DNA of 64,000 nucleotides from JBCCXL01 sp039191605 (GTDB lineage Bacteria > Acidobacteriota > Thermoanaerobaculia > Multivoradales > JAHZIX01). A program made the translations under genes and the position numbers. The DNA lies in the NCBI GenBank assembly GCA_039191605.1, contig JBCCXL010000001.1, positions 310,001-374,000 of the forward strand. Direction: 5' to 3'. The notes under the pieces were generated by a model. The model was not told the origin of the DNA. It made no database searches and worked only from the letters and a program-made list of their open reading frames with translations. Positions 53,544-62,339 of the stretch are shown piece after piece (position 1 is the first letter of the stretch; each line of letters starts with the position of its first letter).

Positions 53544-53678
53544 AGCTTGGTTTCCGCAGGGTCTCGATCTAGATCTTGATCTCGGGGCCTTGGGCTTAGA
53601 AGGCTGTCCCCGGGAAGAGCGAGATCCTGAAAATCGTCAATCCGGATGCTAGTGGGATGCAGGAAGGAAAGAAGCTTC

Positions 53679-54815
53679 CTACACCTCGGCAGGGCGGCGA
53701 AGGAGCCCGAGAACTGCTCCGCTGAGTTTTTGTGGGTCGTGGCGCAGGAGCTCTCCGTCCGCCAGGAGGTCGCAGGCTACCACCTCGACGCCAAGAGCTT
53801 CGAGGGCCTGCCGATCGATCTCCACCGGCCGAGAACCGGCCTGAGCGTATTGCGTCACCCGGCCAGCTGGCAAGGGTCCTCGATGCACCAGCACGACATC
53901 CACCAGACCGGCTCCGGCCTGCCTCTCTAGAGCCTGGACATGGGCCAGAGCGTCCATTTCATCGGTCTCCCCCGGCTGGGTCATCAGATTCAGCGGCAAG
54001 ACCGAAAGGGCGCGGCGTTGCCGCAGCGCCTCACGGATTCCTGGAATCAGAAGATTCGGCAAGATCGAGGTGTAGAGAGAGCCTGGGCCTAGCAGAACCA
54101 GATCTGACTGCTGGATGGCCTCTACCGCCGGCGCGAAGGCCGGAGGATCCGCCGGCTCCAGCCAGACCTTGTCGAGGGGCTCGCTGGCGGTCCCCAGCTG
54201 CACCTCGCCGTCGTAGCGGCGGCCGGAAACTCCGCGACCCGCCAGTCGCAGATCGGTCAGCGTTGCGGGAAGGATATTGCCCCGCACCGAGAGAATGTTC
54301 TCGACGGTGGAGATGGCCTGGTAGAAGTCCCCGGTCACTGCGGCGAGGGCGGTGAGAAAGAGGTTCCCGAAGGAATGGCCGAAGAGGCCTTCGGGGTCGC
54401 CGTTGGCGTCCCCCGAAGACGCCCCGCTGGATTGCCCAAGACTGGGTTGCCCAACACTGGATTGCCCAAGACTGGGTTGCCCAACACTGGATTGCCCAAC
54501 ACTGGGTTGCCCAGCACTGGGCCGCTCCCCGCTGAGCTGCCCATTACGATCCCCATTTCGCAGGGGAAAGCGGTACTGGAACAGGCGGGTGAGCAGATCC
54601 TCGTCGTCCGCCAGGGCCGCGATGCAGTTGCGGATGTCGCCGGGGGGCAGCACCCCGAAGTCGCGGCGCAGGCGACCCGAGGAGCCGCCGTCGTCGGTGA
54701 CGGTGACCACCGCGGAGAGGGAGACCAGCCGCGAAGAAGCCACCGCCTGCTTGAGACCGCGCAGCACGACGGCCAGCCCCGTCCCACCGCCGAGGGCGAC
54801 CAAGGAGCGGCTCAT
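53679..54815 (-). CDS. yvcK: YvcK/CofD-like protein (gluconeogenesis factor family)
   Basis: A 378-residue cytoplasmic protein of the YvcK/YbhK group. Relatives bind UDP-sugars and tune peptidoglycan precursor supply and cell shape. Motifs: LVALGGGTGLAVVLRGLK, VVTVTDDGGSSGRLRRDFG, LPPGDIRNCIAALA, then LFGHSFGNLFLTALAAVTG, VLLGPGSLYTSILPNL and LNLMTQPGETD. Between the YRFP and GHSFGN motifs lies an insert of about 50 residues made of GQPSV/GQSSV repeats where relatives have a short loop. It lies upstream of glmU-glmS in the same direction with a 135-bp gap. Its start codon lies in another tandem repeat. Confidence 0.92.
   Translation of the reverse strand: MSRSLVALGGGTGLAVVLRGLKQAVASSRLVSLSAVVTVTDDGGSSGRLRRDFGVLPPGDIRNCIAALADDEDLLTRLFQYRFPLRNGDRNGQLSGERPSAGQPSVGQSSVGQPSLGQSSVGQPSLGQSSGASSGDANGDPEGLFGHSFGNLFLTALAAVTGDFYQAISTVENILSVRGNILPATLTDLRLAGRGVSGRRYDGEVQLGTASEPLDKVWLEPADPPAFAPAVEAIQQSDLVLLGPGSLYTSILPNLLIPGIREALRQRRALSVLPLNLMTQPGETDEMDALAHVQALERQAGAGLVDVVLVHRGPLPAGRVTQYAQAGSRPVEIDRQALEALGVEVVACDLLADGELLRHDPQKLSGAVLGLLRRPAEV
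54431..54520. repeat. Six tandem 15-bp units inside yvcK
   Basis: Units ATTGCCCAAGACTGG and GTTGCCCAACACTGG alternate to give six nearly identical copies with a 30-bp higher-order period, and a diverged unit follows. On the coding strand they encode GQPSV/GQSSV/GQPSL pentapeptides. Low divergence suggests recent expansion. Confidence 0.9.
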
Positions 54816-54879
54816 CGCTGGAGGCTCATCATTAGAGGCTCACCATTAGAGGGCCATCACGAGACGCTCACCAGAATAC
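54810..54879. repeat. Five tandem 14-bp units over the yvcK start
   Basis: GCTCATCGCTGGAG, GCTCATCATTAGAG, GCTCACCATTAGAG, GGCCATCACGAGAC and GCTCACCAGAATAC repeat with a 14-base period. The first copy contains the yvcK ATG (54815-54813). A looser 13-15-bp series (AGCTTCTCCGGGC) fills 54937-55006 near the end of the next gene. Nothing else is seen in the 196-bp gap. Confidence 0.75.
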
Positions 54880-55011
54880 TCTCCCCGTAGGAGGATCTAG
54901 CCGGAGGCTCACAGCCGAGAGCCCGCCGTGCTCTATCTCCGGGCAGCTTCTCTAAGTAGCCGCCCTGAGCAGCTTCTCCGGGCAGCTTCTCCGGGCAGCT
55001 CTCAGTAAAGC

Positions 55012-55521
55012 TCAGACCTCGAAGAGGTCGTCGAGCTCGGCACGCCGCCGCAGACCGCCAAAGTCCGGGTCGTGGTAGGCGTGAACTCGGCTCGAAGGCT
55101 CCAGACTTACTGCCCTGCGCAGCGCCTCTACGGCCTCTTCATCCTGCTCCTGAAGGGCCAGGATGGAGGCCTCCAAAAAGGCCCAAGTGCCGTTTTCGAG
55201 ATGACGGCCGCCATCGCGACTCAGCTCCAGCGCCGAATCGAGATCGCCGCGATTCTTGTGGTAGACGGCGGCGAGATAAGGATCTTCTACCGACAGCTCG
55301 CCGGACTCCTTGGAGTCGCAGACCAAGAGCATCTGGCGCGCCCGATCCACCACCTCTCGCAGGTCGCTCTCGGCCACCACTTTCTCGAAATCGGCGCGGG
55401 CTGCCGCGATCTTTCCTTGGCCTAGCTGCTCCAGAGCCTTGCCGTAGAGCTCGACCATCGGGTCGTCGTAAAGGCTAACGGTGCTTTCCACCTGGGATTC
55501 GCTCAATTTCACTTCCTCCAC
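55012..55521 (-). CDS. Small TPR-like protein next to mglA
   Basis: A 169-residue helical protein with two to three TPR-like hairpins (MVELYGKALEQLGQGKIAAA, LAAVYHKNRGDLDSALELS, AFLEASILALQEQDEEAVEAL) and an acidic tail ending ELDDLFEV. No signal peptide. The GTG at 55521 is used here; an internal GTG or TTG a few codons later sits at a better distance from GGAGG, so the true start may be slightly downstream. It lies 161 bp after mglA on the same strand and could be an adaptor of the MglA/MglB switch. That link is inference from position only. Confidence 0.75.
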   Translation of the reverse strand: MEEVKLSESQVESTVSLYDDPMVELYGKALEQLGQGKIAAARADFEKVVAESDLREVVDRARQMLLVCDSKESGELSVEDPYLAAVYHKNRGDLDSALELSRDGGRHLENGTWAFLEASILALQEQDEEAVEALRRAVSLEPSSRVHAYHDPDFGGLRRRAELDDLFEV

Positions 55522-55682
55522 TGAGTAGGAGCGGCACGCTCTCGCGTGCCGCGTTCGGCTGCGTTCTCGATCAGCACCGACTCGCTATGTTCCTCGTTCC
55601 CCGCCGAAAGAGGTCGGCCCGGCAGCACCGGGCTCTCTATCTTGCGCTGAGAATCGTCAGCAGGGCTTAAGCTCAGCGAAGT

Positions 55683-56267
<585 letters not shown>

Positions 56268-56520
56268 GATCTACCTCAACTGAATCTCCGGATCGATACG
56301 GCCTCATAAAGTGCGAAGGCCTTGCCGTGAGGAGGCATCGCCCCGCAGCGACGGGCTCAGAGCCGGACTATCAGGTACTGGTTTACGGGATGATTCGATG
56401 ATCCAGGATGGAGGCTTACCGGCTACCGCAAGCGGTTGCTGGAGCCTGGCCCGCTGCGGGGGATGGTCGCCCCGAAGCAGCGGTGGATGAAAGCTGTAGC
56501 GGTGAAGGTCCGGGCGGAGT

Positions 56521-57018
56521 TTACTCGCTGAATAGCGCGTCGATGTCCTCGTCGGTAATCTCGGAGAAGGGGCTCGCCTCAGCGGCACCTCCACCCAAGC
56601 CGACGTCGGTCTTCTGAGCCATGGCGTCGAAGATCTTGTCGAGCTCGATGCTCGCCCGGCGAACCCGCAGGCGCACCAAGCCGAGGGACGAGCGATCGTC
56701 GAAGATCACCACCAGGATCGCGCGCTTCGCGACGATGGAGATATGAATGTGATCCTGCTGCCCCTCATGATGAAGCGCGGTGAATTCCCGCTCTCCGATC
56801 AACTTGGCCAGGCCATCGGTGGCAGCGACGTTGCCCGCGGTGAGCGAGGCTAGCGACGTGGAGTCAAATTTCTCGACTTCTCCAGCAGCAGCGATTTGCT
56901 GGCCATTCTTGTCGATCAAGAAGACGGCCTTGCTATTCGACTCCTGTCGCAGACGCCGCAGCGCTTCTTCGAGGCGCTGGAACTCCTCCTCGTAGAGGAC
57001 GAAGCTTTCAGAGGACAT
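56521..57018 (-). CDS. mglB: MglB-like roadblock/LC7 protein
   Basis: A 165-residue roadblock/LC7 protein, the GAP and polarity partner of MglA. Features: LYEEEFQRLEEALRRL, AVFLIDKNGQQIAAAGE, TSLASLTAGNVAATDGLAKL, ALHHEGQQDHIHISIV, ILVVIFDDRSSLGLVRLRV; the C-terminal 25 residues are acidic. The ATG follows AAGGAA. A 253-bp gap to mglA shows no ORF or clear terminator. Confidence 0.92.
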   Translation of the reverse strand: MSSESFVLYEEEFQRLEEALRRLRQESNSKAVFLIDKNGQQIAAAGEVEKFDSTSLASLTAGNVAATDGLAKLIGEREFTALHHEGQQDHIHISIVAKRAILVVIFDDRSSLGLVRLRVRRASIELDKIFDAMAQKTDVGLGGGAAEASPFSEITDEDIDALFSE

Positions 57019-57600
57019 GGACTTCCTTTCCGGACGATCTCTTCCGGGCCACCGTTTGGTATGGACCCGCTCTGCCGCTGGCAGAGCTTTTCATTGTATG
57101 GCAAGCGCAGCACCATCGCCAAAGTCACCGCCACTTCAGGGGATAGGAATTCAAGGTCAACCCATCATGGGTTTCGCAGCTGCAGTGGGTTTCGGAGCTG
57201 AAGGTGACTTTGTCCGCGGCAGGTTGAAGGATACACCTGCCGCCCACCCTTTGCACCCCATCGACCCCGTCAGACTCGCCGAATTTGACGAAAATAGCCT
57301 TTTCAAGGGATCCACAGGAATTATTGCGCGCTCTTAAATGTCGATCAATAAAGTCGAAATCGCGTTTTATGCTGTATTAGCTTGAAAAGCCTGTACAGAC
57401 TTTGGAATACTCCCTCAGCCCCCCAGGAAGCGCATCGACGCGTCTCACGTCGTGCACCTGGCATCGGGGCCGTCATAGCATCGCGGATCTACGAACCGCG
57501 ACCGACTCGAGGAGCAGCGTCCGCAGAATCCCTCTGCCGACTTCACTCCCGCGCTAATGCTGATCGCTATTCCCTGAACGCATCCGGAGGATTTCAACCC
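57019..57600. other. 582-bp divergent gap between mglB and a secreted-protein gene
   Basis: Two divergent genes need promoters here. The middle (about 57300-57400) is the most AT-rich piece of this half of the window. The 5' extension of the right-hand reading frame (57382-57600) is not conserved-looking and is taken as leader. No small ORF or RNA gene is supported. Confidence 0.5.
57382..57411 (+). promoter_or_regulatory. Possible sigma-70 promoter of the secreted-protein gene
   Basis: TTGAAA (57382-57387, 5 of 6 to TTGACA) and AATACT (57406-57411, 4 of 6 to TATAAT) are 18 bp apart, about 190 bp before the ATG at 57601. Consensus match only. Confidence 0.3.
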
Positions 57601-58920
57601 ATGAAACGTGCTTTGCTCGTCGCTTGTGCGGCGTGCCTGGTCTTGGTCGCCACGCCGGCGATCGCTGGAACGGCCTATGTTCCCCTCGCCGTGGACAAGA
57701 CCGTCGATGGCCGAACCTTCTCTACCGAGCTTTGGGTCACCAACGCCGGGCAGCAGCGCCGCACCCTCAGCTCCCTCTTCCTCGAGGAGGGAACCGACGG
57801 CTCCGTTCGTGACGGGCTGGAAGAGACCGCCCAGGGTCTTCCGGCAGAAACCACCCAGCTTCTTACCGGTGTCACCCCGGACGGCAAAGCCGGCCTGCTA
57901 GAGGTCAGTGGAGCCCCGCAGATCAAGCTCACCGGCCAGATCCGGGTCACCGACGACACCGGCGCGACCATCGCCACCACCAGTATGCCGGTGGTGGATT
58001 CCGACGACTCCATCGCCGCTGGCGAGACCCTGAGCCTTCAGGGCCTGCAGCGTACCGACGCGGGCTCCTTCACCGACATCGGCGTGGTCAATCTCGAGGA
58101 GAGCGACATCATCGAATGCGTCGTGACCCTCTTCCGGGTGGACGGCACTCAGGTCGGCCCGACCCTGGTGGGTAACCTGCCTCCCCGCTCTCTGGTCTAC
58201 CTGGACGATGCCTTCAACCTACCCAACATTGGCAATCTGGGCGGCGCCCGCGCCGAGGTCACCTGTGACGGCATCTTCTATCCCTACGGCCTGGTGTGGT
58301 TCCAGGGTCTTCAGGAAGCGCAATTCGTCGCCCCTTCGGCCTCCCTCTCCTCCGAGTTCCTGCGCCCCGGCGAGCGTCCGCCGGTGCCCACCGTGGATCT
58401 TCCCGGTGGCTTCTTCAACCCGGTGGTGGGCGCCTCTCTCTTCGAGGTCGACCTGCCGGTGGACAAGAACACCCCCTACCAGCGCGTGGTGGTGGAGTTC
58501 GACATGTTCCTCAACCGCTGGCAGAACCCCCTCTTCCACGGCCTGGTAGGCCTGAAGCGCACCAACGGCGGACCGCAATACTTCGGCATCTTCCTGCGCG
58601 GCAGCAATAGCCGCACCATCATCGACCGCGGTGACGGCACCGATGTCAGCATCGATGGTCCCTGGCAGGAGCGCACCAATTACAGCGTGCGCCTGGAGTA
58701 CAACGCCGCCAACGGCGCCAGTCTCAATGTCCAGGTATCCATCGGTGGCCAGGTGATCTACAACATCAACCCGGCGATGACCTTCACCGACCTGCGGGTT
58801 GCCCCGAACCAGGACCTGCGCCTGTTCATGGGCCTCTCCGGCTCCTTCGATGGCGGCGCCTTCCTGCCGCCGTGGGGCTGGAACTTCCGTAACCTGACGG
58901 TGCAGGCCTTCGAGGAGTAA
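57601..58920 (+). CDS. Secreted protein of unknown family
   Basis: From the ATG at 57601, with a perfect GGAGG nine bases upstream, it has 439 residues. Signal peptide MKRALLVACAACLVLVATPAIAG. The N-terminal half is beta-rich (TAYVPLAVDKTVDGRTFSTE, LWVTNAGQQRRTLSSLFLE, DIGVVNLEESDIIECVVTLF) and looks like an immunoglobulin-like or filamin-like sandwich. The C-terminal 180 residues (VVVEFDMFLNRWQNPLFHGL, NYSVRLEYNAANGASLNVQV) suggest a concanavalin-like fold. No catalytic motif. Strong ribosome-binding site, long leader and strong terminator suggest high expression, perhaps a major exported protein. Name and function unknown. Confidence 0.8.
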   Translation: MKRALLVACAACLVLVATPAIAGTAYVPLAVDKTVDGRTFSTELWVTNAGQQRRTLSSLFLEEGTDGSVRDGLEETAQGLPAETTQLLTGVTPDGKAGLLEVSGAPQIKLTGQIRVTDDTGATIATTSMPVVDSDDSIAAGETLSLQGLQRTDAGSFTDIGVVNLEESDIIECVVTLFRVDGTQVGPTLVGNLPPRSLVYLDDAFNLPNIGNLGGARAEVTCDGIFYPYGLVWFQGLQEAQFVAPSASLSSEFLRPGERPPVPTVDLPGGFFNPVVGASLFEVDLPVDKNTPYQRVVVEFDMFLNRWQNPLFHGLVGLKRTNGGPQYFGIFLRGSNSRTIIDRGDGTDVSIDGPWQERTNYSVRLEYNAANGASLNVQVSIGGQVIYNINPAMTFTDLRVAPNQDLRLFMGLSGSFDGGAFLPPWGWNFRNLTVQAFEE

Positions 58921-59006
58921 AAACCTCCGAAGACGAGCGCTGATCGCAAAGAGACGAAGTCGACGACGTAGTAGAAGAAGAAAACGTCTCGATCAATGCT
59001 AGAAAG

Positions 59007-59039
59007 GGCCCGCGACGCTTCGGCGCGCGGGCCTTTTTT
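59007..59039 (+). terminator. Strong intrinsic terminator after the secreted-protein gene
   Basis: GGCCCGCG (59007-59014) pairs with CGCGGGCC (59026-59033) around an 11-base loop containing CTTCGG, followed by six T (59034-59039). It lies 87 bp after the stop codon. Confidence 0.92.
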
Positions 59040-59123
59040 CTTCGGCCCAGGCCCCCCTGCCCGACAACCCCAAGCGATTCCACTACCCAAGCCCCAAAAC
59101 CCAAGCGCACCGCGGAGATCTCC

Positions 59124-60164
59124 ATGGACCTCCCCTTCGATCCACGCTCGATTCCCCCCTTCCCCCCCGTTCGCCATGAGCTGAGCCTTCCCGGGTTTGC
59201 CATCGGCCACGGGACGGACCCCGTCGGCAAGACCGGCGCTACGGTGATCCTCTGCCCCGAGGGAGCCCTGGCCGCCGCGGAGCTGCGGGGATCGGCCACC
59301 GGCAGCCGGCAGCTGGATTCCCTGACCAATCTGCATCACGTCGCCTCCCGCGCCCACGCCGCGGTGCTCGCCGGCGGCAGCGGCTACGGCCTCGACGCCG
59401 CCAGCCCGGTAGTGCAAGCCCTGGAGGCCGAGGGCCGGGGATTCGATACCGGCCTGCGGCGAGTGCCGCTGGTGCCGACGGGCATCCTTTTCGATCTCTC
59501 CTTCGGCGATCCCCGAGCCGCTCCCACCGCGCAGCTGATGCAGCAGGCCCTGGACGATGCTCGGGGGCCTCGGGAGGAAGGGGAAGCCGTGGCGGTGGCC
59601 ACCGGCAGCGTCGGCGCCGGCACCGGCGCCACCGTCGGCAAGGCCTTAGGACCCGAGCGCGCGATGAAGGGAGGGCTCGGCTTTGCATCCTTCAGCGTGG
59701 AGGGCGGACCGACGGTAGCGGCGGTGGTGGCGGTCAACGCCTTCGGCGACGTGCAGGATCCCGCCAGCGGCAAGATTCTCGCCGGCTGCCGTCTCGACCC
59801 GCAAGGCTTCGAGCTCGCCGGGGTCGAGCGCTGCCTGGCGGCGATGCCCCCGGACCCCACAGTTTGGGAGGGCAACACCACCCTCGCGGTGGTGCTCACC
59901 GACGCTCAGCTAGATAAGGTGCGCCTCTTCAAGGTCTGCCAGATGGCCTTCGGCGGCTTCTATCGAAGCCTCTCTCCGGCCCTCTCCCTCTTCGACGGCG
60001 ACCTGGTCATGACCCTCTCGTCCCAGCGCGTGCCGGCCCACGTCAATCAGGTGGGCGTGCTCGCCCAGCGGGCGGTCACCGAGGCGATTCTGAACGCCGT
60101 GCGCAGCGCCGACGGCTTCGGCCTGCTGCCGACGGCAGCAGACCTGAGCGCCGCGAGCGGATAA
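59124..60164 (+). CDS. P1/DmpA family (S58) aminopeptidase
   Basis: A 346-residue member of the DmpA/BapA L-aminopeptidase/D-esterase family of Ntn hydrolases, which cut themselves and then release N-terminal or beta-amino residues. Features: LPGFAIGHGTDPVGKTGATV, RGSATGSRQLDSL, AGGSGYGLDAASPVVQ, VPTGILFDLSFGD, GSVGAGTGATVGK, MKGGLGFASFS, AVVAVNAFGDV. Length is normal and no signal peptide is seen. The ATG has GGAGA upstream. Convergent with gltX. Confidence 0.9.
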   Translation: MDLPFDPRSIPPFPPVRHELSLPGFAIGHGTDPVGKTGATVILCPEGALAAAELRGSATGSRQLDSLTNLHHVASRAHAAVLAGGSGYGLDAASPVVQALEAEGRGFDTGLRRVPLVPTGILFDLSFGDPRAAPTAQLMQQALDDARGPREEGEAVAVATGSVGAGTGATVGKALGPERAMKGGLGFASFSVEGGPTVAAVVAVNAFGDVQDPASGKILAGCRLDPQGFELAGVERCLAAMPPDPTVWEGNTTLAVVLTDAQLDKVRLFKVCQMAFGGFYRSLSPALSLFDGDLVMTLSSQRVPAHVNQVGVLAQRAVTEAILNAVRSADGFGLLPTAADLSAASG

Positions 60165-60234
60165 TTCCGTCCCCGGCCTCTCAGACCGCTACCCATACCC
60201 ATTCCCTTTGGACTGGCAGCCCTCAGCCGCAATT

Positions 60235-60332
60235 CCTCAGAGAACACACCTCGGAGAACACACCTCGGAGAACACACCTCAGAGAACACACCTCAGAGAA
60301 CACACCTCAGAGAACACACCTCGGAGAACACA
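60235..60332. repeat. Seven tandem 14-bp units between two convergent genes
   Basis: CCTCAGAGAACACA/CCTCGGAGAACACA repeats seven times with only an A/G difference, plus a partial copy that stops at the gltX stop codon (60344-60342). The arrangement and the near identity of the copies suggest recent expansion. No spacers, so not a CRISPR. Confidence 0.95.
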
Positions 60333-60341
60333 CCTCGGCGA

Positions 60342-61808
60342 TCAGCCCTCCGCCTCAACGGCGTGGCGCTGAAGGAAGGCGATGAAATTCGCCAGATGCC
60401 GCTCGGTGGCCTCCCGTCCCATCACCTCCACTACGTCGAAGAGAGGGGGACCAGCCTTGGTGGCGGTGAGGGCCATGCGCACCGGGTGGATCAGCACCCC
60501 GGCCTTGACCTCGACCTCGGTAGCGAGCTCCCGCAGGATCGCCTCCAGCGTCTCGAGGTCGAAGGATTTGGCGGCGCCGTAGCGCGCCTTCAGGGTCTCC
60601 AACCAGGCCGGAAGCTGCGGCTGCTTGAGAAACTTTCCGCAGCGCTCCACCTCGTAGGTCTGCTCCTCGGCAAAGTAGGCCGGCGCCATCTCCGCCAGCT
60701 CCACCAGGGTCTTCGCTCGGCTACGGTGTAGAGCCAGCACCCGATGGAGCCGCTCCAGTTTGTCGCCTTCGAAGCCGGCGAGCCCCTGAGCTTCGAGGAA
60801 GGGCTGCACTCGTTCCAGGATCTCCTCGAAGGAGACCTGGTTCATGTAGTGAGCGTTGAGCCAGGCCAATTTGTCGCGATCGAAGACCGCCGCCGAAGAA
60901 TTTAGCCGCTCGGTAGAGAAGAGCTCCACCATCTCGTCTCGGGTCAGGATCTCCCGGTCCTCTCCCGGCGACCAGCCGAGCAGGGCGAGGGCGTTGTAGA
61001 GAGCCTGGGGAAGCAGGCCTTGATCGCGAAATTCTTCCACCGAGGTCGCCCCGGTGCGCTTGGAGAGGCGCTTCTTATCCGATCCGAGAATCAGCGGAAG
61101 GTGAGCGAAGACCGGCACCTGCCCCCCGAGAGCGCGGAACAGAGGCACGTGCTTGGGAGTGTTCGAGAGGTGATCCTCACCGCGGATCACGTGGGTGATC
61201 TCCATCTCGATGTCGTCGCAGACCACCGACAGGTGGTACGTGGGAGAGCCATCGGAGCGCAGCAGGATGAAGTCGTCCTGGGTCTCTTCGGGAAACTCCA
61301 CGTCGCCGCGCACCAGATCATGGAAAGCCACCGGCCCCGCCGGCATGCGGAACCGCACCACGAAGGGCTCGCCGGCATCGATGCGCCGCTTCGCTTCCTC
61401 TTCCGACGGAGGCTCGAAGACCTCCCGGTAACGGAAGATCACCCGCTCCTTTTCCTTCTCGGCGCGGGCGGCGTCGAGCTCCTCCCGGGTGCGAAAGCAC
61501 GGATAGGCCTTGCCTTCGTCCAGCAGGCGCCGCGCCGCCGCCCGGTGTCGCTCGACCCCGGCGCTCTGCAGGATCGGGCCTTCGTCCCAGGGAATCCCCG
61601 CCCACTCCAGCCCCTGGCAGATCTGCTGGATCATCGCCTCGTCGGAGCGCGCGCGATCCGTATCCTCGATGCGTAGCACAAAGGCACCGCCGAGGCGCTG
61701 GCGCAGCAGATCGTTGTAGATCGCCGTACGGGCACCGCCGACGTGCAGGAAGCCAGTGGGGGACGGCGCGAAGCGCACTCGGATAGGGCCTGCATTGTTG
61801 CCGCTCAT
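60342..61808 (-). CDS. gltX: Glutamyl-tRNA synthetase
   Basis: A 488-residue class I synthetase charging tRNA-Glu (possibly tRNA-Gln too). HIGH-type motif in RFAPSPTGFLHVGGARTA; KMSKS-type motif in LGSDKKRLSKRTGA; RIEDTDRARS, VRGDVEFPEETQDDFILLRS, VIRGEDHLSNTPKHVPLFRA. The ATG at 61808 is preceded by GAGGAAA; the frame is open to 61928 without conservation. A 14-bp tandem repeat abuts its stop codon. Confidence 0.97.
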   Translation of the reverse strand: MSGNNAGPIRVRFAPSPTGFLHVGGARTAIYNDLLRQRLGGAFVLRIEDTDRARSDEAMIQQICQGLEWAGIPWDEGPILQSAGVERHRAAARRLLDEGKAYPCFRTREELDAARAEKEKERVIFRYREVFEPPSEEEAKRRIDAGEPFVVRFRMPAGPVAFHDLVRGDVEFPEETQDDFILLRSDGSPTYHLSVVCDDIEMEITHVIRGEDHLSNTPKHVPLFRALGGQVPVFAHLPLILGSDKKRLSKRTGATSVEEFRDQGLLPQALYNALALLGWSPGEDREILTRDEMVELFSTERLNSSAAVFDRDKLAWLNAHYMNQVSFEEILERVQPFLEAQGLAGFEGDKLERLHRVLALHRSRAKTLVELAEMAPAYFAEEQTYEVERCGKFLKQPQLPAWLETLKARYGAAKSFDLETLEAILRELATEVEVKAGVLIHPVRMALTATKAGPPLFDVVEVMGREATERHLANFIAFLQRHAVEAEG

Positions 61809-61973
61809 CAGGGTTTCCTCAGGTAGTTCACTGGGATCGTCCCCTGGCGCCACCGAATTCCGCAACGCACGATCCCTGCTGACGACGTTAGGCGGAAGAA
61901 CTCGCTCAGACTCGTCGTTGGGCCTCAAAGGCCATCGCAGCTTGGGAAAGGGGAAAAAGGACGGGAAATCGGC

Positions 61974-62067
<94 letters not shown>

Positions 62068-62339
62068 ACGGCGGTCGCGAGACTGCCGACCTTATACGGT
62101 TCCCGAGGCGGAGTCAAAATGCGCCCCGGCGAACTTTTCCACCGCTCCCTAGTCGGCCTCCATCAGAGGTGAAGCATCCCCCCTGGAAGAAGAGCTTGGA
62201 AGAAGAAGAGCACCCGGCTATTCTTGAGACTGTCGTCCCTAACGGGGCTTCTAGACTTTCCTCATTCGTTGCGATTCCCCCCGTCGGCCTCTCGCCGCCG
62301 GTTTTCTCACGCCACCAACCAGCCGCGAGCGATCCCCCC

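Noticed and set aside
60047..60340. Open frame reading through the 14-bp repeat next to gltX
   Set aside because: The product is a translation of the repeat itself and overlaps the peptidase gene antisense.
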